64,000 nucleotides of DNA from Romanomermis culicivorax (Eukaryota; Nematoda; Enoplea; Mermithida; Mermithidae). Both the position numbers and the translations under genes were made by a program. Each line of letters begins with the position of its first letter. Within the stretch, counting starts at the first letter, position 1. This document shows, one piece after another, positions 42,679 through 52,241 of this stretch. The notes beneath the pieces were generated by a model, which saw only the letters and a list, made by a program, of their open reading frames with translations, was not told where the DNA came from and searched no databases. The DNA is taken from assembly GCA_963922205.1 (NCBI GenBank), contig CAWUHX010000372.1, positions 62,001-126,000 on the forward strand, given 5' to 3'.

Positions 42679-44440
42679 GTCCGAGGGTTCGTTTTCCCGT
42701 AAGGTGGTTAGAACAGACGTCCTTGCCCGTGAAGCAATTAAGTCAAATTGAATAGAGAGCGGCTCACTGGTCTGTACAGGCTGGGTACTGAGACGGCAGG
42801 AACGACGGGGTGTCTCTATTGTGTAAAATGAAAGTGAGTACTACTTTTGAATTCGCGGCGAAAGAGCGCGTGAATTCGGAAAAACGCGTGTGCGACGGCG
42901 TTTAAGACGTGAATTGACTTAGCTTAAGACTAGCGACCACGGAAAGGGAGCTAGAATGGAATAGGATTATAAGATGTAAGATCAGAGTACATCAGGGTGA
43001 CGCAGAAGGGAATTTATCTGGTCGCCCGTGATGGACAGAGGCTTGGCCTGAGATATGGGGAATCGATCCCGACCAAAATGTGGAGTTTGGGGCCTGGACC
43101 CGACAATTAGAATGGGTGAAGAGGACAGAAGATCATGTAGAAAGAAGAGAAGAGGCGGTTTTTCCTGCCGAGAAATAAGGTGACGGATAAACCCGCTCAG
43201 GAGGGATTTTTTCCTGGAAGTTCGACCGCTGTACTAGTTTACAAACCTTGGGGCGAGGCGGACTCGTAGCCGGCAAGATCCTACTCACCAGGAGTAGCGC
43301 ATAAAGTGGCATAAGGTAGAAAGGATGGGGTCAACTGAAAATGAACTTAAAAGGGAGCAATAAATAGGGACAAAACTAATTTACAAACCCAGTTACGCAA
43401 AGGGGTCGCGCAGTTACGCAACGGGCCTCACTCGCCAGGAGCGATTGCGATCTCTGCATAGTGAGATGGACTATACAGGAGGTTCCGTGCTGGACGACAT
43501 TCGCAAATAACTTACAGCCGTGTTCGAAACGGGAGCCCGCATTCCGAACAGAACGGACACTCTCCAGGAGTATTATACACAGCTGGTGGCCGGGTTTGCC
43601 GATCACTGAGATGAAGTGAGGTTCGCAGGTCACACAGTAGAAGAGGGAAGGAGCACGGGTACCAAGGGTGCTATTCTGACACACTCAGTCAGTTAAAATG
43701 AAATCTCTGGATGTTTTGAGGGCGCACCCGAAAACATCTAAGGGATCACGGGTACAAGGTGTCCCTGATTGAATATGAGTGTAAAGTATGTATCGAGGCG
43801 TACTCAATACCTTCGCTGAGGCGGACTCAACGGTGCCTTATTATTTACATGACTAATAAAGGGTAGACCGCGGAGGCGGACTCTGGGTCAGTGGCGACTC
43901 TAGCGCGGGCATCGTTAAGCCAGTTAACGAAGGCGTTCGAGTGAGAGAAATATGACAGGGGGTCCTATACACTCTAGGCCCAACCGGAGGCTGTGCCGCG
44001 GTCCCTTGGGAACCACTACGGTGGGGACACTAAAGAAGATCTATGTATGACAGCTCGATGAGATGAAAGAGAATGAGTGAATTTAGATAAGAAATTTACA
44101 AGAAGATTGCCGAACCCTTGCAGGCGTCAGACACAGGCAGTACCGACTGCAAATGCCTATCGTCTGCACGAGTCAAGCAACCAACCCAGCTGAGGCCGAG
44201 TGTAACTCGTTCAAACCTGCAGTTAAAGCTTGAAAACAGCCACATACTGATCAACAGTGCCGCTACCCGGGCGGACAACCTGATCAGTACGTAGGCTAGT
44301 GAGCATCTCAGGTGGTGTATGTATGTGGACTGATGTTTCCCAGGCATCAGCCCCCAGACACACACAACCCTTGAACAAGAGAGGTAGGTGATAGGACCAT
44401 GCGCCAGCGACCACCTACAACTCAAGTGGAATACTCATAG
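42679..44440. other. retrotransposon 2 5' leader, gag-proximal part
   Basis: No credible gene. It contains dispersed GAGGCGGACTC motifs near 43253, 43816, 43876 and others, and repeated calls of CGACCG/GGGTAC-type sequence. It belongs to the long untranslated leader between the primer site at 46352-46363 and the Gag ATG at 42678. Confidence 0.55.
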
Positions 44441-45165
44441 GGCCGACAGTAACCTGGTGCGGACGTCAGAAGGTAGGGGTATGGACCAACACATAACCTT
44501 GGTGCTGACTGCAGGTGCCTGGGATAAGAGTATTCAAGTATCACGTCGCAGTTGCAGACGCCAGGGGTGAGTGCCTAAGGCCAGCAAACCCCTGCAGTAG
44601 CACGTAATGTTACCGTTGCAGACGTCAGAAATAGGATCATGTAACCTCAATTCCTGCTGCGAGAGCATGATACGTTGTCATTGTTGACGCCAGCAATAGG
44701 GCCCTGAAGCCAGCTATCAGTGTACAGCAACACGTGATGGTGCCGTTGCTGACGTCAAAAGGTGGAACCGAGGGTCTGATACCTTTGGTCAATGACATGA
44801 GATGCAGTTGTTGCAGACGTCAGATGTGGCACCCGTAAGACCTGCACATCTTCGAATAGTGACACGGTGCGTCACCATTGCTGACGTCACAGATGGGGTG
44901 CAGAGAACCAGCCGAACCTGTCGCAACAACGTTGGCTTCACCTGTTGCAGACATCAGAAGTCATTACTGTTGGAGTGTTAACTTGAACAACAACACGTAG
45001 TGTCGGTTGCTGACGTCAGGAGTAGAACCCGGAGGGCTACCCACCCCTTAAAGCAACAGCAAGTGAAGCGGCTGTTGCAGACGTTAGTGGTTGCATCCGT
45101 GAGACTGAACCACACAACAACAACAACCCGTAACGTTGTTGTTGCTGACGTCAAAGAACATGACC
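44440..45165. repeat. tandem array of about 11 hairpin units (~66 bp) ending in GACGTCA, retrotransposon 2 leader
   Basis: GACG(T/C)(C/T)A recurs at about 44462, 44557, 44621, 44685, 44751, 44816, 44883, 44950, 45012, 45080 and 45147, so most spacings are 62-68 bp. Each core follows a GTTGC(A/T) stem half that pairs with a GCAAC stem half some 15-25 bp earlier, for example GCAACAGC…GCTGTTGC (45054-45079) and CAACAACAAC…GTTGTTGTTG (45117-45144). Units alternate between GCAGACGTCAG and GCTGACGTCA; the latter is a full CRE-like palindrome at 44750, 44882, 45011 and 45146. Confidence 0.8.
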
Positions 45166-45293
45166 CGTAAAGTCTATGGTCTAGATGCAACAACCGAAAA
45201 GTAGAGGCGAACAGACCTTACAGTAAGTAGAAATGAAGAAGAGAGAAACTTATGTAAGGGTGTCATACTGTAGCGGTGGCATCCGAAAAACCG

Positions 45294-45297
<4 letters not shown>

Positions 45298-45356
<59 letters not shown>
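45298..45356. repeat. 59-nt T homopolymer (A on the element's coding strand)
   Basis: An unbroken T run of 59 lies within the leader of retrotransposon 2. It may be a fixed part of the element, a captured poly(A) or a length-uncertain assembly tract. Confidence 0.9.
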
Positions 45357-45979
45357 CGACACCGCTCAGTTGACCGAGAAAGGAAAGGGGAAAGGAAAAT
45401 AACCGAAGACGGGGAATACGGGATTTGGGCATACGCGTGTTAAAGGTGTAAACAGTCGGTGTAAAATTGTTTTTGGGGGCCGGAAAAGTGAGCAATTCCG
45501 ACAGTTTCCGCCGACATACAAAAAGACTGTACACCATTAACAAATCGCAGCCACGTATGACGTCCAGAATCATACGTGGAGGGTGTACGGTATCATGGGG
45601 TCACGGACCACCAACAGTCAGGAGAGGCCGTCAACCCCTACAGCTGTGATACCAGTACCCGCGTATGGGTATACTGTAGTTACAGTACGGGAATGGGCAC
45701 AGGCGTACTGTAATGGCACCCACCCGGAGGGCTACAGTATACCACCCAGAATTAGGGGAAGAGGGGGGGAATGAGGGAAAAGGAACAGATAAGGGAATTT
45801 ACAACACAGATTAAGGATGCAGAATGTACAGAATGAATCAGAGGAGAAAGACAGAATACTCGATATATAACTCAACTCTGGTACAACAACACGACTCTGG
45901 GGATAAATAACTCGACTCAGAGGGGATTTATTACTCACAGGGGATAATACACACGCATGAGATAATTATTTACACATAT

Positions 45980-46350
45980 AGATCATATTTAGATCACTCG
46001 TAAGGGCAAATCCCGTCTTACAGTAATTAAATTTGATGTTCGGGGATAAATTCCCGACCTACAGTAAGAACTCTCGGTGGCACGGGAAAAATTTTCCGAC
46101 TACAGTAATAACACGCGACGTGAGGTGGGGGTATCCGACCTACAGGAGCGTTAATCCGAAATAAGGGGCATTCCCGACCCATTAGGCAGTAAACCCGAAT
46201 TTGGGGGGTCTCCGACTTATTGGATGGCTAGTGCCCAATTTTAAGGGGGCTTGTCCGACTTAAAATGGGAGTTGACCCGACCTGGGGGTAGATCCGACCC
46301 AAGGGTAAAGTTTTACACTTAAGGGCGAGTGCCAGACTTAAGGTCGATTT
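45980..46350. repeat. second short-hairpin array (~40-45 bp units) next to the 5' LTR of retrotransposon 2
   Basis: Units pair CGGG/GGGG tracts with TCCCGAC(C)/TCCGAC and often end in CTACAGTA, for example the stem TTCGGG…CCCGAC at 46038-46059 and GGGAAAA…TTTTCC near 46081-46098. About eight units, with decreasing conservation toward the LTR. Confidence 0.6.
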
Positions 46351-46351
46351 T

Positions 46352-46363
46352 CCAGCCTCGCCA
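46352..46363 (-). promoter_or_regulatory. candidate tRNA primer-binding site of retrotransposon 2
   Basis: On the coding strand TGGCGAGGCTGG begins directly after the 5' LTR end. TGG complements the tRNA CCA end. The matching tRNA was not identified. Confidence 0.6.
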
Positions 46364-47826
46364 TGTCACATATTGCGCCATCCATGTCACGTGTATGACA
46401 TGTGGATTTGGAAGAGCTGGGGAGGTTTGGGTATCTCATCAGGTGATACCGTGTTTTAGACGTCACATTGATGGTGAACCATATCAGATTGATCCTATTA
46501 CAGTGAGTAATAGGCTGTGACTCCTGATGGATACTGGCATTTTCCCCAGGATTCCCTAAATGGCGTTGGGGCCTAACCTGGCAATTGGTGGCTATAGAGA
46601 GGTCTATAGTGGGTTCTCTGGAGTTGTCCTTGGGGTCGTGCTGTAGGGTAATGGACAACGCTGCCAGGCTAGGTGCGACAATCCCCGAGTCCTACTCAGT
46701 GAGAGTGGGGACAGGGTCACCCGTAAAATGACCTAAATTATGGGACCCGATTGTGAACCAGACGGCCCCTTTTAGCCCGAACCTGAGAGGTGGAGGCCCT
46801 ACTTATCTGTGGAGACCTTGGGAAACCGACTCAGGAAGGATTTCCCAACAAATAACCCACAAATAACAATAATCCCCTGAGAAGACTCACCTAGTCCTGT
46901 TTCTCAAGCGATTACGACGCAACGGGCGGCGGGTCCCTGGATGCTTTCGGTCTTCTGGCACTGGGAGCGAGGGGTACGATCCTCAAACGTCCTAGGCGGC
47001 GAGTGGCGGCGAGCGGCGGCGAGCGGCTGCGAGCGGGAGGGAGCGGGAGCGAGCGGGAGGCGAAACTCCAACGTTTAATGCACGAACCGGGGCGGTCGGA
47101 CACCTGGCACTGATGGGCAGCGGGGTACTGTAGACGATAAGCGGCGGACGCAGTGAACACGGGTAAATTTATGCAAATTTATTGATAGTAAGGCGGCGGA
47201 CGCACAGGTGTATAATAAAATTATGCAAATTTGACGAGAAGGCGGCGGACGCGGAGTGACAACTGGACGAAAGCTTGGTGAACCCAAGAATGAGCGAAAA
47301 ACTAATGAAACATGTCCTTTTAAGGACATGTTTGGCTACAGCTGCAGCTTGGGCGGAGTTTCTCGGCGCTCAAGCTAACTTCTGCAGCTAGACGCGATGC
47401 AGAAGATGCCTATGAGCACATAGACATTTTTTCATTCACATGCGTTTAGCACTGAGGCCGGCTGCAGTGCCTATGCTAAGCATATGAACGTCTTTAGCTA
47501 AAACTTCTTAGCTAGTCGTTTTGCGTAACAAAAACGACGCTAATTTTTGATGATAAGAGGTGCGTGAGCGCACCAAAAATAGCCATGTGCTCGTGGAGCA
47601 CGACTGGCGGAAGTTTTTAGCTAAAGGGCCTACTGTAGCCCGCGTTTGTAAAGAAATAAAAATACAACAAAACGAAACATAGAAATGCATAAAAAATATA
47701 AAAACGAACGTAAAAATGCATGAAATAAACAAAAGCATGATCGGGTAATAAACAAAACATGAAAAATAACAAAATGTCGGCATGATCGGGATCACGTGAC
47801 GTTGGAGAATTGAGCGGCACGTGACA
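46364..47826 (-). repeat. 5' LTR of retrotransposon 2 (right copy, 1463 bp)
   Basis: Copy of 31570-33042. It lacks a 10-bp segment near 47720 and has T for A at the ACTAA(A/T)GAAAC position. The promoter of the element should lie here, but I could not place it. Confidence 0.95.
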
Positions 47827-47830
47827 GCCT
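47827..47830. repeat. retrotransposon 2 target-site duplication, right copy (GCCT)
   Basis: Matches 31566-31569. Confidence 0.8.
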
Positions 47831-48545
47831 AAAACACAACCGCTCATTTATGCGGTTTTTCATGGTTACTGAAAGATGAAAAAAAATTCAAAAACAAAAA
47901 AAAATACAACTGAAAAGTCCTGTTCTGAATGATAAGCGCTGAATATGAGATCATTTATTATCTGTTATTTTAATCAATTTTGAACAAATCTCGGATCATT
48001 CAGCATCTATGAATTATAATATACAATTGAAAATTCAGAAATGTGCAAATTTCTCTGGAAATTACTGCTTTTGCTCGTGATTTTCCGAAGTGACTCAAAA
48101 ATTGAATGTTCACCATTCAGTTCATTAAATTTTTATATTGGTGGTAGAAGATTTGTGTGCTAAACCTACGTTCCGGAGAGGAAAAACAGTGGTTTACCAT
48201 TAACGAGTACACGTCAGATATAGATCAAGATAGGAAATCTTAACGTAATGAACTACACAGTAGATAAGCTATCTGGTGCACTCAACACATACACCCTAGT
48301 CTATCTGGCTGAGATACTTTTGGATCGCCCAGTATATGTATATTTTGTGACATCATTAGTGCTTAGCATTAGGATAGGTTGACAAGTTTCTGTGAATCTA
48401 CCTCAATTCAGATACTAGGAAATTTTTTCGATAGTCAGGACATAATAGTGATGAAAAAGACAATTAACTCACTGAAACGTTCTAAGCGTCACGTTCAGCT
48501 TCCTGCCCCACGTCGATCTTATAAACCGCCTATTTTCGCCCTAAC
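47831..48545. other. presumed GT31 intron, non-coding
   Basis: No gene or mobile signature. It continues the host sequence interrupted by retrotransposon 2. Confidence 0.4.
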
Positions 48546-48857
48546 TAGGGACGATTTGACCATAATGACCAGCGTTTGATTATCGCATTCCTTAGGCCTT
48601 ATCAAAAAATTTCTGACCGGCGTTTCTTTTTCTTGTATATCTTTTAAACACGATTCAAAAGTATGAGACGAATTTTGGGCCAAATGTTCCTCGCTTCCAA
48701 TCATCTCTTGGATTTCTTTTTCGTCTGGTTTCAATTGTTCGGCCAACACTCGACCTTTGTCTAGTTTCGGCAATGCCCAAATGCAGTACAAAGCCGCTGT
48801 TAATAGAACGACGGTCAAAAACTTGTGAAAATCTTCCAGTCGTTTTTTGTACTGCAT
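48546..48857 (-). pseudogene. GT31 glycosyltransferase pseudogene, N-terminal exon
   Basis: From ATG 48857 the - strand reads a short basic cytosolic tail, a signal anchor (FLTVVLLTAALYCIWAL), a stem region with an N-glycosylation site, then FLIRPKECDNQTLVIMVKSS. That is the family entry block, in which a Cys lies a few residues before a hydrophobic strand ending in K-S-S. Type II Golgi topology fits GT31. The exon is assumed to end near a GTTAGG donor-like site at 48545. The next exon of the family (R-x-x-I-R-x-T-W) is not found on either side of retrotransposon 2. This part is open, but the gene as a whole is broken. Confidence 0.7.
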
Positions 48858-48877
48858 TTTCTGCAGACGCTTTTCCA

Positions 48878-50065
48878 GGGGCCGATTCGTATGTGCTTGG
48901 AAGTCTAAGTTCCAAGTACCAAGTCTTGGAAAATTAGTGACTTTTTCCAAATTTCGGTTTGTATGATTTTTACTTTCCAAGTGTTCCAATTTCCAAGTTC
49001 CAAGTCCCAAGTCTTGGAAAATCGGCAATTTTCCAGGTTTCAGTTCGTATGCTCAAAAAATTTCCAAGTTCCAAGACTTGGAATTTCCAAGTGATTCTAC
49101 CCAGTAAAACTGCATATTTCCAAGTGTCGGTTCGTATGCTCTGAAAATTTTCGACTGGGATTCCAAGACTTGGAAAATTTATTTGGAAAATATTGAAATT
49201 TTCTCCCGGGCAAGTTTCAGTTGGAAATTTGTTTCCAAGTGTGCCAGTTGCATCTTTGACAGTTCATGTCTTTGTTTTATTATCATGGATTACATGTTTG
49301 ATGAAGCGCTTCAGCAACAAACAAGGCAATATTCATCTCGAATTAATTTTTACTTGACCACCCAACCATTAAGGGAATGGTATTGGTTAAGTGCAGTTCA
49401 CACTCGTTTACTGGTTGATAGGATTTCACCTTATTTCGACCTATGTGGTAAATGAAATGTTGATTTGTCTATTGATCAAAGAATCTTCATTGGACTGAAA
49501 TGTTTGATGTCGAGTTCATTTTATTATGTCATTGGTGATATGCTCATGGTAAACATTCAACTTTGCTCGGAACTTCTTTACAAAATAGTTGCTCAGAAAA
49601 ATCTCCAAACATGATGTCTCTTCGTTCCTCTATCGTATTCAAAAACACAATTTTTTTGCGAATTTTGTCATTTGCTTTGGCAAATTTTTGACAAGACATT
49701 TTTCCAAAAAAACAAGGTCCATTGATTTTGATACAATTAATAACAACGACTCATTCTAAGACCGAATAAACAGGAAATGAAATAACCTGTTACCTACACA
49801 CCTTATAAATTTCAATATTTGGTGCACTAAAAATAGCCTTATGCAAAATTGGACTTGGAAATTCCAAGTCCTTGGAAAGAGCATACGAACCAATACTTGG
49901 AAACTTGGAAAAAAGAATTTTGGAAATTTTAGTCATTTTCCAAGTCGGAAAAAGAAAATGACTAGGAATTTTCAATCGAGCATACGAACCGAAACTTGAA
50001 GACTTGCAATTCCAAGTCCTTGGGAACTTGGAACTTGAAATTCCAAGTACATACGAATCGGCCCC
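48878..50065. mobile_element. non-autonomous inverted-repeat DNA element (1.19 kb) with TTGGAA/TTCCAA subterminal repeats
   Basis: The ends are GGGGCCGATTCGTATG and its inverse, with one mismatch in the following bases. Within about 250 bp of each end the word TTCCAAG or CTTGGAA recurs more than ten times, forming many possible hairpins. The TCGTATG end-motif also recurs internally. A 90-codon + strand ORF (49183-49455) is not recognised and resembles no transposase. The target duplication is not clear. It lies 20 bp upstream of the GT31 ATG. Confidence 0.65.
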
Positions 50066-52241
50066 AGGAAGGAAATTATTGCGTTAGGTGAAGAAGGCCT
50101 AAAATTATATTATTTTCGTAGAAGGCGGAAGCAGTTCGGAAACGTGTCATAGATTCATGGGATTTTTTCATACATACATGTAACGTGAACAGTGAAGGCC
50201 ACTGGGACGCACTAGTTTGTTTCTGATTGATAGCCGAATTTTCAATGATAAGATTGGCATAAATTTTGCGCGGAGATTATCAGTGTGAACAATGTGGTCT
50301 CCTCATCACAGGAGATGAAGCAGTGCTCCTTGCGACCCTCTGAAGGTGCAGGAAACGCTACTTTGAACATTATGCACCCGAAGAGAACCTGAAATTTGGA
50401 AACCTATGACAGTTCCGAGATTTTTTCATAGGATGGGTGAATTTTGAAGGCCGCTGGGACGCAGTGGGAAAGAAACTTTTAGTTCCTGATTTATGGCTAA
50501 ATTTTTGTTATGAATTTTGTGTAAGGAACACTGTGTATCATGTTTTTGTAAAAGAAATGATCCTCCGAGAAAACGCATACTGGTGCAAACAATGAGAAAT
50601 CTTCGTCGAACGACATGGTTGTGCTGTTTTTTGTTTTTTGCACTCAGCGATGCGAATGAAAGGAGTGTAATCAATGTGTATTTATGCAGAATATTTTTGT
50701 TTTATGAAATAATTTTCATTTTAATTCGATATTCGTTTTAAAAAAAATTTAGATTCGGACATCAATCCAAGCCTGGATTCTATCGAATCTAACAATTCTA
50801 GCTGAAATTTGGAACCAATACCAATTTCTGTACCAGTGGCTTGAATTCGGAACAAAATTCACAAGCAACCGTGTCAACTTCTGGTTTCTGGATCCTAAAA
50901 ATGCTGGTTCCGCTGTAAGCCGAATATATACATTTTATCTTCTATCCGTCTAATTCAACTCTGGATCAGGATGAAATTCAACATCCAGAAGTGACACTAT
51001 ACCATGCAATGGTCACTTTAAAAAACTTTCCAAAGAAGTCAATAGAATGATGCTGAAGTAAAATTTCGGGATAATTTTAGAAAATCCTAGTGACGCATTG
51101 GTTAACCTGATGAGGTTTCGTCACTCTGATAAGGATCAACCACGCTTGCAAGAGTAATCAGAGTGTCCACCATGTTGCAACGACTGGAAGTTTATTTCCA
51201 GATCAGGGCTGGTACCCTGATTCTTTTGGTTCCCGATCCAATAATACAAACTAAATTCAAAAACTTTGAAATCCGGTAGTTCCAGGTTTCTTTCTTTATC
51301 CTCGTATCGGCACCAAGTTATTGATAATCCGAGTCTATCCAATTATTGTTCCATTCTGTATAAGCTGTTTTTCCGGATCATTCCAAGAGCGAGATTTCTT
51401 GATGATTCCAAACAATTTCAGTGTTAAAAACTTAGTGCGATTTTGAAGATTTTTGCCATTTTTTAATTCAAGGCATGCAATAGAATTGAAATTTACCATA
51501 AAACTAGTAGAAAAATTTGACGTCAGCAATATACCATCATCATTGATTGTGTCTATCTTTTACATTCATGAATGCGTTCTAAAATTAAAAATATTAATTA
51601 CTAAAGAATTATATTACAGATTACCCGAATGAACCCGGTACTTCCACATTCGAACGCTCATCATGCTAAACGGCGTATCAATATATTGGGTAAGAAGCCT
51701 TTCCATGTTTACTATGTGTCCCAAGAATTAACACAAAAAACCACGATTTGTGAAGACTGCAAAAAACTAGGATAGAATATTTAGAATCTTCACAAACCTC
51801 GTGTAATGACTGGATTTCGAATTTCAATGCAAATGCATATGCCCAGTTACGCTGATAAGTTTAAATGATTGAGGATTTTTCATGCTTACCGTGAATGATG
51901 GAATTCGGGAATTCATTTGCATAAAAATTGCACACATGTCACAAACTCCTTGTCACTACAGAAAAATCCTACCTTCTTCAAGAATCGAACCTGGTCCACC
52001 AGCCTATGGACTCAATGCGTTTACCACTACACAATTTCACCAAAAAGCATAAACACTATATTCCTTTAAGACCCTTGATACTATTTTAACTAACAACTTC
52101 ATTTATAACAGCCTCAACACGGGCGCAGCCGCTGTACCCTAAGCCTAAGGAAAATTTTAAAGGAAAAATAAATGTCTACTCACTAGTCACAGAAGCCTAT
52201 GCTCAAAATTTACGAACAACTCATATACAGTAATTAGGCTG
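50066..52241. other. non-coding region with a two-copy diverged repeat
   Basis: Sequence near 50125-50245 recurs in diverged form near 50395-50520, sharing GATTTTTTCATA, GAAGGCC(A/G)CTGGGACGCA and a TTTCTGATTG/TTCCTGATTT stretch. No gene is recognised. A segment near 51900-51955 resembles 52495-52545, inside the Pol fossil ORF (ATTCATTTGCATAAA core). Confidence 0.5.
51971..52041 (-). pseudogene. tRNA-like sequence (degenerate tRNA or tRNA-derived SINE head)
   Basis: On the - strand GTGTAGTGGTAAACGC can form a 4-bp D-arm and resembles an A box. GGTTCGATTCT matches the B-box/T-loop consensus. The anticodon and acceptor stems do not pair well, so it is not a working tRNA. Confidence 0.4.

Larger units (their letters stand above)
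31570..47826 (-). mobile_element. Ty3/Gypsy-type LTR retrotransposon 2, complete, 16.3 kb
   Basis: It is bounded by TGTCAC…GTGACA LTRs and GCCT duplications. The LTRs differ by one 10-bp indel and at least one substitution, so the insertion is recent. The coding strand is -, so the 5' LTR is the right-hand one. Between LTRs lie a 3.7-kb structured leader, one 3038-codon ORF and a 0.5-kb 3' segment. At 16.3 kb it is long for a Gypsy element. The excess is the leader, the glycoprotein segment, a second protease-like domain and the long LTRs. Confidence 0.95.

Noticed and set aside
44440..45165. CRISPR-like array
   Set aside because: Units are hairpins with drifting sequence inside a retrotransposon leader of a eukaryote; no constant repeat plus unique spacers and no cas genes.
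45174..45573. ORFs encoding long lysine runs
   Set aside because: Produced by the 59-nt homopolymer.
49183..49455. Transposase gene in the 1.2-kb inverted-repeat element
   Set aside because: Only 90 codons, no catalytic signature, and overlaps the subterminal repeats.
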